From Microcystis aeruginosa Ma_SC_T_19800800_S464 (GTDB lineage Bacteria; Cyanobacteriota; Cyanobacteriia; Cyanobacteriales; Microcystaceae): a DNA stretch of 32,319 nt. Position numbers and translations under genes: made by a program. Every line of letters starts with the position of its first letter. The first letter of the stretch is position 1. The stretch covers positions 1-32,319 of the forward strand of contig SFBL01000200.1 in NCBI GenBank assembly GCA_007095785.1. Direction: 5' to 3'. Below are positions 1 through 8,100 of the stretch, in pieces. Below the pieces are notes generated by a model. It searched no databases. It was not told the origin of the DNA and saw only the letters and a list, made by a program, of their open reading frames with translations.

Positions 1-3
1 ACA

Positions 4-444
4 ATGACTCAGACACAAATTAACTGGAAAAATCCTACTCAAAAAATCTCTAAATATTTTTCTGTAGGAGAAGTAACGAAAGGAGACGCTCGCCGGATTC
101 CTCAATCGGGTGGTGATATCGAGCGCGATATTTTACAACTTGCGCTCGAACTAGACAAAATTCGCGAGGAGTGGGGAGCTCCAATTGTCGTTACTTCTTG
201 GTATCGCCCCCCCGAAGTTAACCGCGCCGTGGGTGGGTCGCCGAATTCTCAGCATCTCTACGGGCGCGCGGTTGATATCCGTCCGGTCAATCCGGGATCC
301 TTGAGTAAGTTTCAGGCTTGGCTTGATCAACATTGGTTCGGAGCTTTGGGGTACGGGGCAAAAAAAGGATTTGTTCATCTCGACATGAGAAATGCCAAAG
401 GTTGGCGCTCCGGTGGCCAAAAAGGACCACGATGGAATTATTAG
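4..444 (+). CDS. Peptidase M15 (D-Ala-D-Ala carboxypeptidase-like), small
   Basis: Probable zinc peptidase of the M15 family (M15_3/VanY-like), whose members cleave D-Ala peptide bonds in peptidoglycan. Zinc and catalytic signatures are visible. SWYRPPEVNRAVGG is followed by the SxHxxGxAxD motif as SQHLYGRAVD, at about residues 80-92, and VHLDMR near residue 124 supplies the second histidine. At 146 residues it is essentially the catalytic domain alone, and no signal peptide is visible. Many relatives carry an N-terminal peptidoglycan-binding domain. Only three bases precede the ATG in this window, so the gene could extend beyond the left edge. A rho-independent terminator follows at 465-497, so it ends its transcription unit. 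Confidence 0.8.
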   Translation: MTQTQINWKNPTQKISKYFSVGEVTKGDARRIPQSGGDIERDILQLALELDKIREEWGAPIVVTSWYRPPEVNRAVGGSPNSQHLYGRAVDIRPVNPGSLSKFQAWLDQHWFGALGYGAKKGFVHLDMRNAKGWRSGGQKGPRWNY

Positions 445-464
445 GGTCGTTGTCACTTCCAATT

Positions 465-497
465 AATCAATCGCCATTAAAGCGATTGATTTTTTTC
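465..497 (+). terminator. Rho-independent terminator after the M15 peptidase
   Basis: A perfect 10-bp stem (AATCAATCGC / GCGATTGATT) with a 7-nt loop is followed by a run of T. It lies 21 bases after the stop codon of the peptidase gene. Confidence 0.85.
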
Positions 498-510
498 TAG
501 GGGTATCCTT

Positions 511-582
511 CCATGCCAGAACAGTAATCAAAACGGAGGAAGCAGGAAGCCCTCGCTTTTAGGGATGGGTATGTCACAAAGC
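511..582 (+). mobile_element. Degraded right end of an IS200/IS605-type element (tnpB tail relic)
   Basis: In one frame this stretch reads MPEQ, a stop, then SKRRKQEALAFRDGYVT. That resembles the lysine/arginine-rich tail at the end of cyanobacterial TnpB genes as I remember them. It is followed by the subterminal imperfect hairpin (GCCCTCGC...GGGATGGG) and the GTATGTCA end typical of these elements. No transposase body is present, so it would be a fossil end. Recognition is from memory of family ends, not from alignment. Confidence 0.45.
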
Positions 583-691
583 CTCCCCTAAAAAATTCAA
601 CAAACGGTGAGTTTTCCCAGCGTCCCCCCTATTCTGAAAAAACTCACCAGAAGCCTTTATCTGGCCCCTCACACCTGATCGAATCGGTCTC

Positions 692-1600
692 CTATCCGAA
701 CTGTCCCGTATCGACCCACTCACTCTTGATTAGCGACCACCAATCAGTTGCCAGACCATCGAGGACGTACTTGTAGGGCAGCCAGCCGTAGCCAGCGCTT
801 CCCCATCGAGTCCCCCAGGAGTTGCGAATCAGCAAGGCACCCGTCGTTTCGATACCGCCGGGGTTGGTATTCTTGATCTTGAGGTTGTCGTCGTAACCGA
901 CCGCATCGATCGCGTGACCGCCTTCAACCCGTTCGCCGCGAGTCGGGTAAGGAATCTTGCCGGTCGTGTTGCCCTGACTGATAGAACTGTAAACAGTAAA
1001 GCCAAACATCGAGGGCAGACCTTTCGACAATTCGGTTTTAATCCGAGCTAACAGTGCGTCTCTTGCCGTCCCGGGCGGATCGAGGCGGTAGTAAGAGATC
1101 GCTTGGAAGCTCTGGGCAAAGGCGTAGCAGAATGCTGGTGGCTCCTTGTCATAATCGGGGGTATTGTAGAGGTAGTATTCTTCCGGCGGCACCCCAAACA
1201 AGGTGAGGGCGTACATGGTCGTCCGCAGGAAAGCCCCCGTATCTCCCGTCCAGTGCAACAAGTTGCGCGTCACTTTGTAGAGGAAGAGTCTGGAAGCATC
1301 GAGGTGTTTGCCAAAAGCCCGCCGCTCAAAATACTCCACCAGTCCGACCCCAGCGTGGGCCGTACAAGAACCGATATCCTTCTGATCTTCGATGGGGGAA
1401 CACCACGGCCTCAAGTCCACGCTGGCGGGCAGCGCCGTCACCGGGGCCTCCGCTCCCACTTGGGCGAGCATCGCCTTGACCGGCAGTTGCCCCAACGCTC
1501 TTAGTCTGGGTACGATGACCTCGGATTCTGGTGTCAGGTCACGAATATCGGGATAGTCAGGCAACCACCCCATTGCAGGAATCACAAATGTTTCACTCAT
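692..1600 (-). CDS. Papain-like cysteine peptidase (C1 family)
   Basis: A 302-residue C1-family cysteine peptidase. The catalytic set is complete: Gln73 and Cys79 in EDQKDIGSCTAHA, His229 in EGGHAIDAVGYDD, and Asn260 in LLIRNSWGTRWGSAGYGW. The short N-terminal part (GWLPDYPDIRDLTPES) is typical of bacterial single-domain C1 peptidases. There is no obvious signal peptide, so a cytoplasmic location is the default reading. The start is supported by a strong AGGAGG ribosome-binding site at 1610-1615 on this strand. It lies 54 bases downstream of a chagasin-family inhibitor gene in the same orientation, so the two are probably one operon. Base composition is visibly richer in GC than the neighbouring ictB gene, which may indicate transfer. 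Confidence 0.88.
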   Translation of the reverse strand: MSETFVIPAMGWLPDYPDIRDLTPESEVIVPRLRALGQLPVKAMLAQVGAEAPVTALPASVDLRPWCSPIEDQKDIGSCTAHAGVGLVEYFERRAFGKHLDASRLFLYKVTRNLLHWTGDTGAFLRTTMYALTLFGVPPEEYYLYNTPDYDKEPPAFCYAFAQSFQAISYYRLDPPGTARDALLARIKTELSKGLPSMFGFTVYSSISQGNTTGKIPYPTRGERVEGGHAIDAVGYDDNLKIKNTNPGGIETTGALLIRNSWGTRWGSAGYGWLPYKYVLDGLATDWWSLIKSEWVDTGQFG

Positions 1601-1654
1601 TTTTCCTTTCCTCCTAAGTCGTTACTCACTAGCCCCCGGCTGTCTGAGAAGCCT

Positions 1655-2101
1655 TTACTCTCGGACTTGGAGCGTGACAGTAAACCGTTCGACAATTGAC
1701 GGTTCTCCTTCCCACTCTCGCCAAAGCTTAAGCCTTAGTTGGTCTATCCCAGCCCGTTGCACTTTAAAGGTCAGGATTCTCTGACCGCCCCCGCCGACTC
1801 TCGACTCTATGGCAGGTACATACTCAGAGGCCTGCAGCTTCACTAAATCGCTCCCGCCACCATCGACCGCCCACTGAAAGCCAGTAGTGGGATTCTCGTC
1901 GAGGGACAGTAGCAGCAGGTCGTTGACCTGCATGGTGATGGATTTGCCGTTGTCAGTGCGAGTAAGGGTTAGCATTGTATCTTGACCGTTCCCTCCTTTC
2001 GGGTTCCACTCTGTCGCCCCACAGCCCTGGAAAAAGACTGGGAAAAGCACGAGGATTAGAGTTATGACAATCGCAACGGCCCACTTAAGAGAACGATCCA
2101 T
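1655..2101 (-). CDS. Chagasin-family (I42) cysteine-protease inhibitor, membrane-anchored or exported
   Basis: A 148-residue protein with the three loop motifs of inhibitor family I42 (chagasin): NPTTGF at residues 70-75, the glycine-rich VGGGG at 102-106, and an aromatic WREW at 127-130 where chagasins have RPW or a similar sequence. Chagasins bind the active-site cleft of papain-type peptidases through these loops. Residues 7-25 are a hydrophobic helix followed by FQGCGA. This could be a signal anchor or an imperfect lipobox, since the -3 and -2 residues are atypical. The start has a good GGGAGG ribosome-binding site. The next gene downstream is a C1 papain-like peptidase, the known target class. 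Whether that neighbour is the actual target is inference. Confidence 0.82.
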   Translation of the reverse strand: MDRSLKWAVAIVITLILVLFPVFFQGCGATEWNPKGGNGQDTMLTLTRTDNGKSITMQVNDLLLLSLDENPTTGFQWAVDGGGSDLVKLQASEYVPAIESRVGGGGQRILTFKVQRAGIDQLRLKLWREWEGEPSIVERFTVTLQVRE

Positions 2102-2366
2102 TATTTTCCTCCCTCGTCTCTATAACGGCCACAGGGATTTACTCTCGTTATTGCAGTTGGGAAATCGCGCCAAGCGCAGAAGAAACTGGGAAACGATTTA
2201 ATCTAATTATCTCTTGCTTTGGCCACCGAGAGATGGTAGGATGGGAGATTTGTGATTTTTCTTAATAATCCCCCTCGCCTACGCCGACACGAGCTTCAAA
2301 TACCCTTGACTAGCAGTCCTATCCGTAATTTGAAATAACTCCTCAATGCTCCCCCATTTCGCCCCC

Positions 2367-3758
2367 CTAGAGGAGAGAATTGCCACGATCAAAACCCCTA
2401 GCGGGGGAATAACAACGACTAGCAATTAAACCCAAAACTAACCACCAGAGGGTACTAACTTGGGGACGATACCAAACTGTATCAAAGAAACCGTGGGCGA
2501 GAATTCCAGCCATAGCGGCAATTGCCCCGATTAACCAAAAGCCTTGACTGTCCATTTTATCGCGTAAAAGTTTAATTTGATGGATGCCTTGGCCGATAGT
2601 TGTGACTAATAACCAGAGGAAACAGGTAAAACCAATGATTCCCGTTTCTACCATGATTTCTAATAGCACAGAATAGGCACTTAAAGCCGTGTATTTTGGC
2701 TTCATGAATAGGGGGTAAATTTTCTTAAAAGCATCATTACCCGGTCCGATGCCCAAAAGCGGATAAGTTTGAATCATGCGAATAACTGCATCCCAAACAT
2801 TAATCCGAAAGTTATTACTACTATCTTCCCGGCCGGCGAAAATACTCATCACCCGAATTCGCAGCGGATCCACCAATAAAATCGCCCCTAAAATCACCAC
2901 GGCTAAACCACCTAAAACTAAGGGTAAAAGCCATGTTTGCCAAAATAAAGGTAGATAATTTTTGAACCAATAAAATAATAGCAATAAGAAGACGATTCCT
3001 AAGACCATCAAACCAATCCAACCGCCACGACTCTCGGTAAAAAATAAACAAGCACCATTGGCTAAAGTTAATAAAGCCGCCAAAATTTTCGGTAGCCATC
3101 CCTGCCACACAAACAAGGCTGCACCGCTAAAAGCAATACCGGGGAATAAATAACTGGCTAATAGATTAGGATTACCGAGATAACTATAAACCCTAGTATC
3201 CCCCGCTAATTCTGAAGTAGGATCGTTCCAAGTTGCTAACTGTTCCGCACCAAAAATTTGCTGACGAATGCCGTAGATGCTGACTGCTAAGGCGGTTAAA
3301 ACTAAAGTAGTCAGAATCCAATTTGTTAGGCGTGGCGAGCGCATAATTCGGGCAGTAAAGGCAAAAAAGATGAGATTGAGAGTTAATTTAATTAATCCTT
3401 CCAAAGCTGCGGTTTTAACGGGAGAAAAAGCCGTGGAAACCGTGGCAATTCCCCAGTATAAAAGCACTAAAATGTGAATTGGTGTCACCCCGATTTTGCC
3501 TTCGTCCACAAGGGTTAAGAGTAGCCAATAACCCGCTATTGCTAACAATAAAAAACCGATTTGACTGGTGGAGAAAAACGGCGCAGTGGCGATAAGAAGA
3601 GAGATTAACAGCGCACCCATCAGTTCTGTCCACTGCACAAATCGGCTACCCTGTCGCCATTGACTAAAAAGGCCGACGAAACGATGCAGATAGCTATATT
3701 TTGACCAAGAAGCGGGGGAAAAGTTCAGTAGGGTGATTTGTTTCCAAAAAGCATTCAT
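2367..3758 (-). CDS. ictB: IctB-type membrane protein (O-antigen ligase-like fold)
   Basis: A polytopic inner-membrane protein of about 463 residues with roughly ten hydrophobic segments. The sequence follows cyanobacterial IctB closely as I remember it: the start MNAFWKQITLLNFSPASW, then YSYLGNPNLLASYL, ESRGGWIG, GREDSSNNFRINVWDAV, GIGPGNDAFKKIYPLF and the C-terminal HGFFDTVWYRPQVSTLWW. IctB was named as an inorganic-carbon accumulation protein but belongs to the Wzy/WaaL O-antigen ligase-like superfamily, so the biochemical role is unsettled. I chose the ATG at 3758 because homologues begin with this MxxWxxxTL segment. An in-frame start at 3839 would add 27 non-conserved residues. It lies downstream of, and in the same direction as, the decarboxylase gene. 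Confidence 0.88.
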   Translation of the reverse strand: MNAFWKQITLLNFSPASWSKYSYLHRFVGLFSQWRQGSRFVQWTELMGALLISLLIATAPFFSTSQIGFLLLAIAGYWLLLTLVDEGKIGVTPIHILVLLYWGIATVSTAFSPVKTAALEGLIKLTLNLIFFAFTARIMRSPRLTNWILTTLVLTALAVSIYGIRQQIFGAEQLATWNDPTSELAGDTRVYSYLGNPNLLASYLFPGIAFSGAALFVWQGWLPKILAALLTLANGACLFFTESRGGWIGLMVLGIVFLLLLFYWFKNYLPLFWQTWLLPLVLGGLAVVILGAILLVDPLRIRVMSIFAGREDSSNNFRINVWDAVIRMIQTYPLLGIGPGNDAFKKIYPLFMKPKYTALSAYSVLLEIMVETGIIGFTCFLWLLVTTIGQGIHQIKLLRDKMDSQGFWLIGAIAAMAGILAHGFFDTVWYRPQVSTLWWLVLGLIASRCYSPARGFDRGNSLL

Positions 3759-3902
3759 AGGGTTTTTAGTTGCGGTTGTCACCGGCAAACTTTGATTAAG
3801 ATACCGATTGTATCTTAATTGTTGACTCTTGGGACCCAAAAGAGTTTCAGTCCAGTGTCTTAGGGCAGCTTCACACAGTCAAAACCTCATAGCATAACCA
3901 GT

Positions 3903-5546
3903 CTAAGCATGGGGTGAACGTATAGCTTGACCTAAACGAGTTAAGCCTTGGGAACAGTCAAAACGATCGAGATGTACTTCAATAAATGATAGGCGATCGA
4001 TGTTACCCTGGGCAATCGATAAAGCCTTTTCTAATTCCCCTTCTGTCCTGACTTGACAACTCCAACTTTCCCCGTTAAATACTGCTGGTAATTGGTGATA
4101 TTTCCACGGTTGTAGATCATTATAAATATTATCCTGAATTACCCGCTCGATCGTGTAACCATCATTATTAATTAAAAAGATAATTGGATTGAGATGGTGA
4201 CGGATAATTGTCGAAAGTTCCTGGGCAGTCATTTGAAAAGCACCATCACCCACAAAGACGATAGGACGAGTATTTGGTGCGGCAAAAGCTACTCCTAAAC
4301 AGGCGGGAATTGAATAACCAATAGAGAGATAAAATGCTTGACCAATAAAGTCGGTTTGTTGAGGCATTAATAAATCAATCGTGGCAATAATTGCATCCCC
4401 TGTATCGGAAATAACAAAAGATTCTTGAGCGATAAAATGATTCATTCGCTCATAAAAACGAGCATTAGTTAGTTTTTGCTCTGGCACGGTGATGAATTCT
4501 AAATCTTTCAATTCGGCTGCAGGTTTAATCTCTAGTGTAGCCGCTTCTTTGTGACTTAGCTTATCAATTAAAACATCGATAAAATTACCTAGAAATACTG
4601 GTTGATAAAAGTGATGTTTAATTTTTACTTTCTCGGAGTTGGCATTAATCAAATTATTGGGATTTAAATTAGCCGTAAATCCCCCTAAATTCATATCGGA
4701 CATGATCGCCCCTAAACAGAGGACACAATCGGCATTTTCCACCCGTTGCTGAACGTATTCGCGACTTAATCCCCCCACATAAGTGCCGATAAATTGCGGC
4801 AACATTTCCGAAATTGACGACTTGCCTAAAATAGTGGTAGCCAAGGGATAACCCGTTACCTCTAAAAGTTTCAGCAACTTATCTTGGAGTTTAAACCGAT
4901 GGAATTCTACCCCCGCTAAAATAATTGGTTTTTCCGCTTTTTCTAATAATAAAACCGCTTCTTCTACTGCTTCTTGTAAAGCGGCGGTATCCGTGAGATT
5001 ATCGGTTAAATAAATTGGCTTTTCTGAGGGGATACAGGGACGATAGACCAGATCCCGGGGAATTTCGATATACACGGGACGTTTGTGATGCAAACAAGCT
5101 GCTAAAGTTTGATCGATTTGACTGGCTGCTTGAGCAGAATTAGTCAGAATAACCGAGGCAACGGTGGCTTTTTCCATGATGGAAAATTGCAGATTATAAT
5201 CGCCCGTGGTGTGGTGTAATAATAAATTATCCCGGCGAATCGAGCGATCAGAAGCCCCACTAATTACCACCAGGGGAACTCTTTCAGCGTAAGCACCGAC
5301 CACAGCATTAACAAGGCTAAATCCCCCAACACCGTAGGTGACACAGACAGCGCCCATACCTTTGACTCGCGCGTAGGCATCGGCGGCATAACCTGCGTTA
5401 AGCTCATTACAGGTGCAAACTAATTCGATCGGACTTTCCACCAAAACATCCATCAAATCGAGGACATAATCCCCCGGCACGCCAAAAATATGATTAACCC
5501 CTAAACTATGGAGACGCTGGAATAAATATTCGCCGATCGTGATCAT
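3903..5546 (-). CDS. Pyruvate/indolepyruvate decarboxylase-like ThDP enzyme
   Basis: A 547-residue thiamine-diphosphate enzyme with the three-domain layout of 2-keto-acid decarboxylases. Visible residues are the cofactor-activating Glu48 (CNELNAGYAADAYAR), the double histidine His111-His112 (LLHHTTGD) diagnostic of PDC/IPDC enzymes, the ThDP motif starting VGDG at 432 and ending in NN at 460-461, and GYTIE at 463-467, whose Glu is catalytic in PDC. The length matches pyruvate and indolepyruvate decarboxylases. It is distinct from acetolactate synthase, which lacks the HH pair. The product would be an aldehyde plus CO2, acetaldehyde if pyruvate is the substrate. Substrate preference cannot be read from the sequence. 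The gene stands alone upstream of ictB, 144 bases away, with no alcohol dehydrogenase nearby. Confidence 0.85.
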   Translation of the reverse strand: MITIGEYLFQRLHSLGVNHIFGVPGDYVLDLMDVLVESPIELVCTCNELNAGYAADAYARVKGMGAVCVTYGVGGFSLVNAVVGAYAERVPLVVISGASDRSIRRDNLLLHHTTGDYNLQFSIMEKATVASVILTNSAQAASQIDQTLAACLHHKRPVYIEIPRDLVYRPCIPSEKPIYLTDNLTDTAALQEAVEEAVLLLEKAEKPIILAGVEFHRFKLQDKLLKLLEVTGYPLATTILGKSSISEMLPQFIGTYVGGLSREYVQQRVENADCVLCLGAIMSDMNLGGFTANLNPNNLINANSEKVKIKHHFYQPVFLGNFIDVLIDKLSHKEAATLEIKPAAELKDLEFITVPEQKLTNARFYERMNHFIAQESFVISDTGDAIIATIDLLMPQQTDFIGQAFYLSIGYSIPACLGVAFAAPNTRPIVFVGDGAFQMTAQELSTIIRHHLNPIIFLINNDGYTIERVIQDNIYNDLQPWKYHQLPAVFNGESWSCQVRTEGELEKALSIAQGNIDRLSFIEVHLDRFDCSQGLTRLGQAIRSPHA

Positions 5547-5642
5547 AGCAATTTTCTCCCCTGTGTTGGCACTTTCACGCCGATCATAGCGATTTTTTCA
5601 AAAAATAGGCTAATGTCCAGTAATGAACTAGAAAGTAAAAAT

Positions 5643-5780
5643 CAGCAGACTCTAATTAAGTAGCTGTTTGCAATTAAATAGAAGATAGGTTTTGCACTCG
5701 ATCCCCCCTGCTCCCCTTAATAAGGGGGGTGCCGACAGGCGGGGGGATCTTAGAGTTTTTTCCGCAGACCCTAATTATAT
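5643..5780. repeat. Nested hairpin repeat flanked by GCAGACyCTAATTA motifs
   Basis: The 374-base gap between the decarboxylase and dndD holds a nested inverted repeat at 5700-5749. The outer arms are GATCCCCCC / GGGGGGATC and the inner arms CCCCTTA / TAAGGGG. It is flanked by GCAGACTCTAATTA (from 5645) and GCAGACCCTAATTA (from 5764). A third copy of the flanking motif (CAGCAGACCCTACTTAAT) is at 18336-18353. This looks like a dispersed non-coding repeat of the kind common in cyanobacteria. Confidence 0.6.
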
Positions 5781-5864
5781 CTAGGCACTGGTGATCGATG
5801 CTATAGTATAGAGTCTGGGGTTTTTCTATTGGGTGTAAAAAAATATCTGCCGCACTTTTTCAGG

Positions 5865-5870
5865 TATAAT
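5865..5870 (+). promoter_or_regulatory. Candidate -10 box for dndD
   Basis: A perfect TATAAT lies 50 bases before the dndD start. No convincing -35 hexamer sits at the standard distance, so this is only a candidate. Confidence 0.35.
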
Positions 5871-5920
5871 TTTTACAGGAGATTCCCTAAAACTTTCGAC
5901 TTAACTAAGGCTGACTGTTA

Positions 5921-7906
5921 ATGATTTTTACTGAATTAGTTTTGCAAAATTTCGGTCCCTACGCCGGTCGTCAAGTGATTAATTTACGTCCCGAAAAAGA
6001 TAATAATCCCTGTCCGATTATCCTTTTGGGAGGCATGAATGGGGGTGGTAAAACTACTTTAATGGATGCGATTCGTTTGGCTTTGTACGGTGCGCGGGCG
6101 AAGTGTTCTACTCGCAATAATTTAAGTTATGCCGAGTTTCTCAGTCAAGCAGTTAATCATCAAGCTTCCCTCATCGATCAAGCTAGAATTGAACTGGCTT
6201 TTGAACATCTAGTTAATGAACAATGGCGACAATATCGTATCGTTAGATACTGGACAAAACAGCCTAAAGATGGTAAGGATACTCTCGGTATTTTAGATGA
6301 AGATTGGCCCGATCCTGCCTTAGCTAATACTTGGGATGAATATATTGAAACTTTATTGCCTTTGGGTATTTCTAACCTGTTTTTATTTGATGGGGAACAG
6401 GTAAAAGAATTAGCAGAACAGGATGTACCTCCTGACAGCGTTAAGGATTCGATGCAGACTTTATTAGGGTTAGAATTAGCGGAAAGATTAGCCGTTGATC
6501 TTGATATTTTAGCTAGTCGCAAGCGCCGGTTATTAGCAGCAGAAAATGAACTGGCAACTATTGAAGCGATCGAGAAAAAATTAGCTCAGTACCAAGAAGA
6601 TTTGGAATTGGCTCGGCAAGAGATGGAAACTCAACAAAAAAATTTAGATTTGGTTAGAAATGATTTTGATGCAGTCTCGGACAAATTTCGCATTGATGGC
6701 GGAAAAATTGCCGCCGAAAGAAGTCAATTAGAGAGTAGAAAAAAGGATTTAGATAAAAAGTTAGATAAACAGAGGGAATATTTAGGTCAATTGGCGGGGG
6801 AATTATTACCATTAAAGTTAATTTTTCCTCTCCTAGAAGCGGCTAAAATTCAGGGAGAAAAAGAGCTAAAATTTCAATCGGCTAAAGTCGCTCAATCGGT
6901 TTTAGAATCCAGAGATAAAAAGTTACTGGCTTATTTAAAACAACTGAATTTAACTTTAGAACAATTAGAGAATATTAGGGAATTTTTACAGCAAGAAAAT
7001 CAGTTTTTAGCTGAGGATAGCGATTCTTTGATTACTTCTTACTTAGATTTAGACGAGGAGGCGATCGAGTTATTAAATCGAGTCTTAACCCATCAATTAC
7101 CGGCACAAATTAACCTCGCTCATCAAGCAATAGAACAATTAAGAAATCTGGAAGCTGACTTAGATAATTTAGAGCGAGAATTAGCAGTAGCAGCCTCTCC
7201 CGAAGAATACGAAACCCTGAGTAATAACTTAAAAACCGCTCAGAAAAAGTATCTAAATGCTCAAGCAGAATACGAACAAAGTCACAAAAATTATGAAGAA
7301 ATTAAAAAGAAAATTGAGAAAACTAAAAAAGAATTATTTGCCTACAGTGAGAAAGCTTTAGAATCGCAAAGTAACGAACATATCGTCAATGCTATTGTCA
7401 AAGCACAGCAAACTTTAAAAGTATTTAAAGAACGCTTAACTTTAAAAAAATTAAATAGATTAGAGGGAGAAGTGGCGGAATGTTTTCGTTATTTATTGCA
7501 TAAGTCCGATCTGGTGCAGAAAATAGCGATCGATGCTGATACTTTTGGTCTATCTCTCTTTGGTCCCGATGGACAAAATGTGCCTAAACACCGTCTTTCT
7601 GCTGGAGAAAAACAACTATTAGCGATCGCTTTTTTGTGGGGATTAGCGCGAGTCTCTGGACGAGATTTACCCATCGCTATCGATACACCCCTCGGACGTT
7701 TAGATTCTTCCCATCGCCATAATTTAGTTGAACGTTATTTTCCCGCTGCTTCCTCTCAAGTCATCCTCCTTTCTACCGATACAGAAATTGGACAAAATGA
7801 GCTACAATTATTAGAAGAACAGGAAGTAATCGCCCGAAAATACCTGCTAGAATACAATTCCCAACAACGTCAAACTACTATTCACCCCGATCGCTACTTT
7901 TGGTAA
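5921..7906 (+). CDS. dndD: DNA sulfur modification protein DndD (SMC-like ATPase)
   Basis: A 661-residue SMC/Rad50-like ATPase matching the DndD family, the ATPase of phosphorothioate (Dnd) DNA modification that works with DndC and DndE. The Walker A motif GGMNGGGKTT is at residues 37-46. FLFDGEQVKELA, with FDGEQ at 156-160, is the DndD hallmark. A long coiled coil runs from about 200 to 510. The ABC signature LSAGEKQ is at 559-565, followed by Walker B LPIAID at 583-588 and the D-loop LGRLD. The length is normal for the family and there is no frameshift. The gene is followed 4 bases later by a 40-residue ORF and then by dndE. Neither dndB nor dndC is next to it: the upstream gene is an unrelated decarboxylase on the other strand. 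Confidence 0.9.
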   Translation: MIFTELVLQNFGPYAGRQVINLRPEKDNNPCPIILLGGMNGGGKTTLMDAIRLALYGARAKCSTRNNLSYAEFLSQAVNHQASLIDQARIELAFEHLVNEQWRQYRIVRYWTKQPKDGKDTLGILDEDWPDPALANTWDEYIETLLPLGISNLFLFDGEQVKELAEQDVPPDSVKDSMQTLLGLELAERLAVDLDILASRKRRLLAAENELATIEAIEKKLAQYQEDLELARQEMETQQKNLDLVRNDFDAVSDKFRIDGGKIAAERSQLESRKKDLDKKLDKQREYLGQLAGELLPLKLIFPLLEAAKIQGEKELKFQSAKVAQSVLESRDKKLLAYLKQLNLTLEQLENIREFLQQENQFLAEDSDSLITSYLDLDEEAIELLNRVLTHQLPAQINLAHQAIEQLRNLEADLDNLERELAVAASPEEYETLSNNLKTAQKKYLNAQAEYEQSHKNYEEIKKKIEKTKKELFAYSEKALESQSNEHIVNAIVKAQQTLKVFKERLTLKKLNRLEGEVAECFRYLLHKSDLVQKIAIDADTFGLSLFGPDGQNVPKHRLSAGEKQLLAIAFLWGLARVSGRDLPIAIDTPLGRLDSSHRHNLVERYFPAASSQVILLSTDTEIGQNELQLLEEQEVIARKYLLEYNSQQRQTTIHPDRYFW

Positions 7907-7910
7907 GATT

Positions 7911-8033
7911 ATGACTGAGATAAATTCCCAAGAAATCCTCGCCCAATTAATTAAACTTAATCAACCAGTCATCTCGTTAAAGAAAACCCTGCTTGCCGAT
8001 ATTCACGGATTGCCATCCTTCCCAAGGGTGTAA
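7911..8033 (+). CDS. 40-residue ORF between dndD and dndE, possible gene remnant
   Basis: An ATG 4 bases after the dndD stop opens a 40-codon frame (MTEINSQEILAQLIKLNQ...). The tight spacing suggests translational coupling, and the first 30 codons look like ordinary amphipathic coding sequence. The frame then ends abruptly at GLPSFPRV and is followed by 67 non-coding bases before dndE. I do not recognise a family with confidence. It may be a genuine small protein, or the N-terminal stub of a longer gene lost by deletion. The 7990-8100 stretch shows no further plausible coding. Confidence 0.45.
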   Translation: MTEINSQEILAQLIKLNQPVISLKKTLLADIHGLPSFPRV

Positions 8034-8100
8034 TTCTCCCCACGTTTCCAAAATAACTAACTATTTTCTCATGGATTCAAGCGAGGCAAAATTATAGATT

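Noticed and set aside
1103-1504. 133-codon plus-strand frame
   Set aside because: It lies entirely opposite the well-supported C1 peptidase gene, and no family is recognisable.
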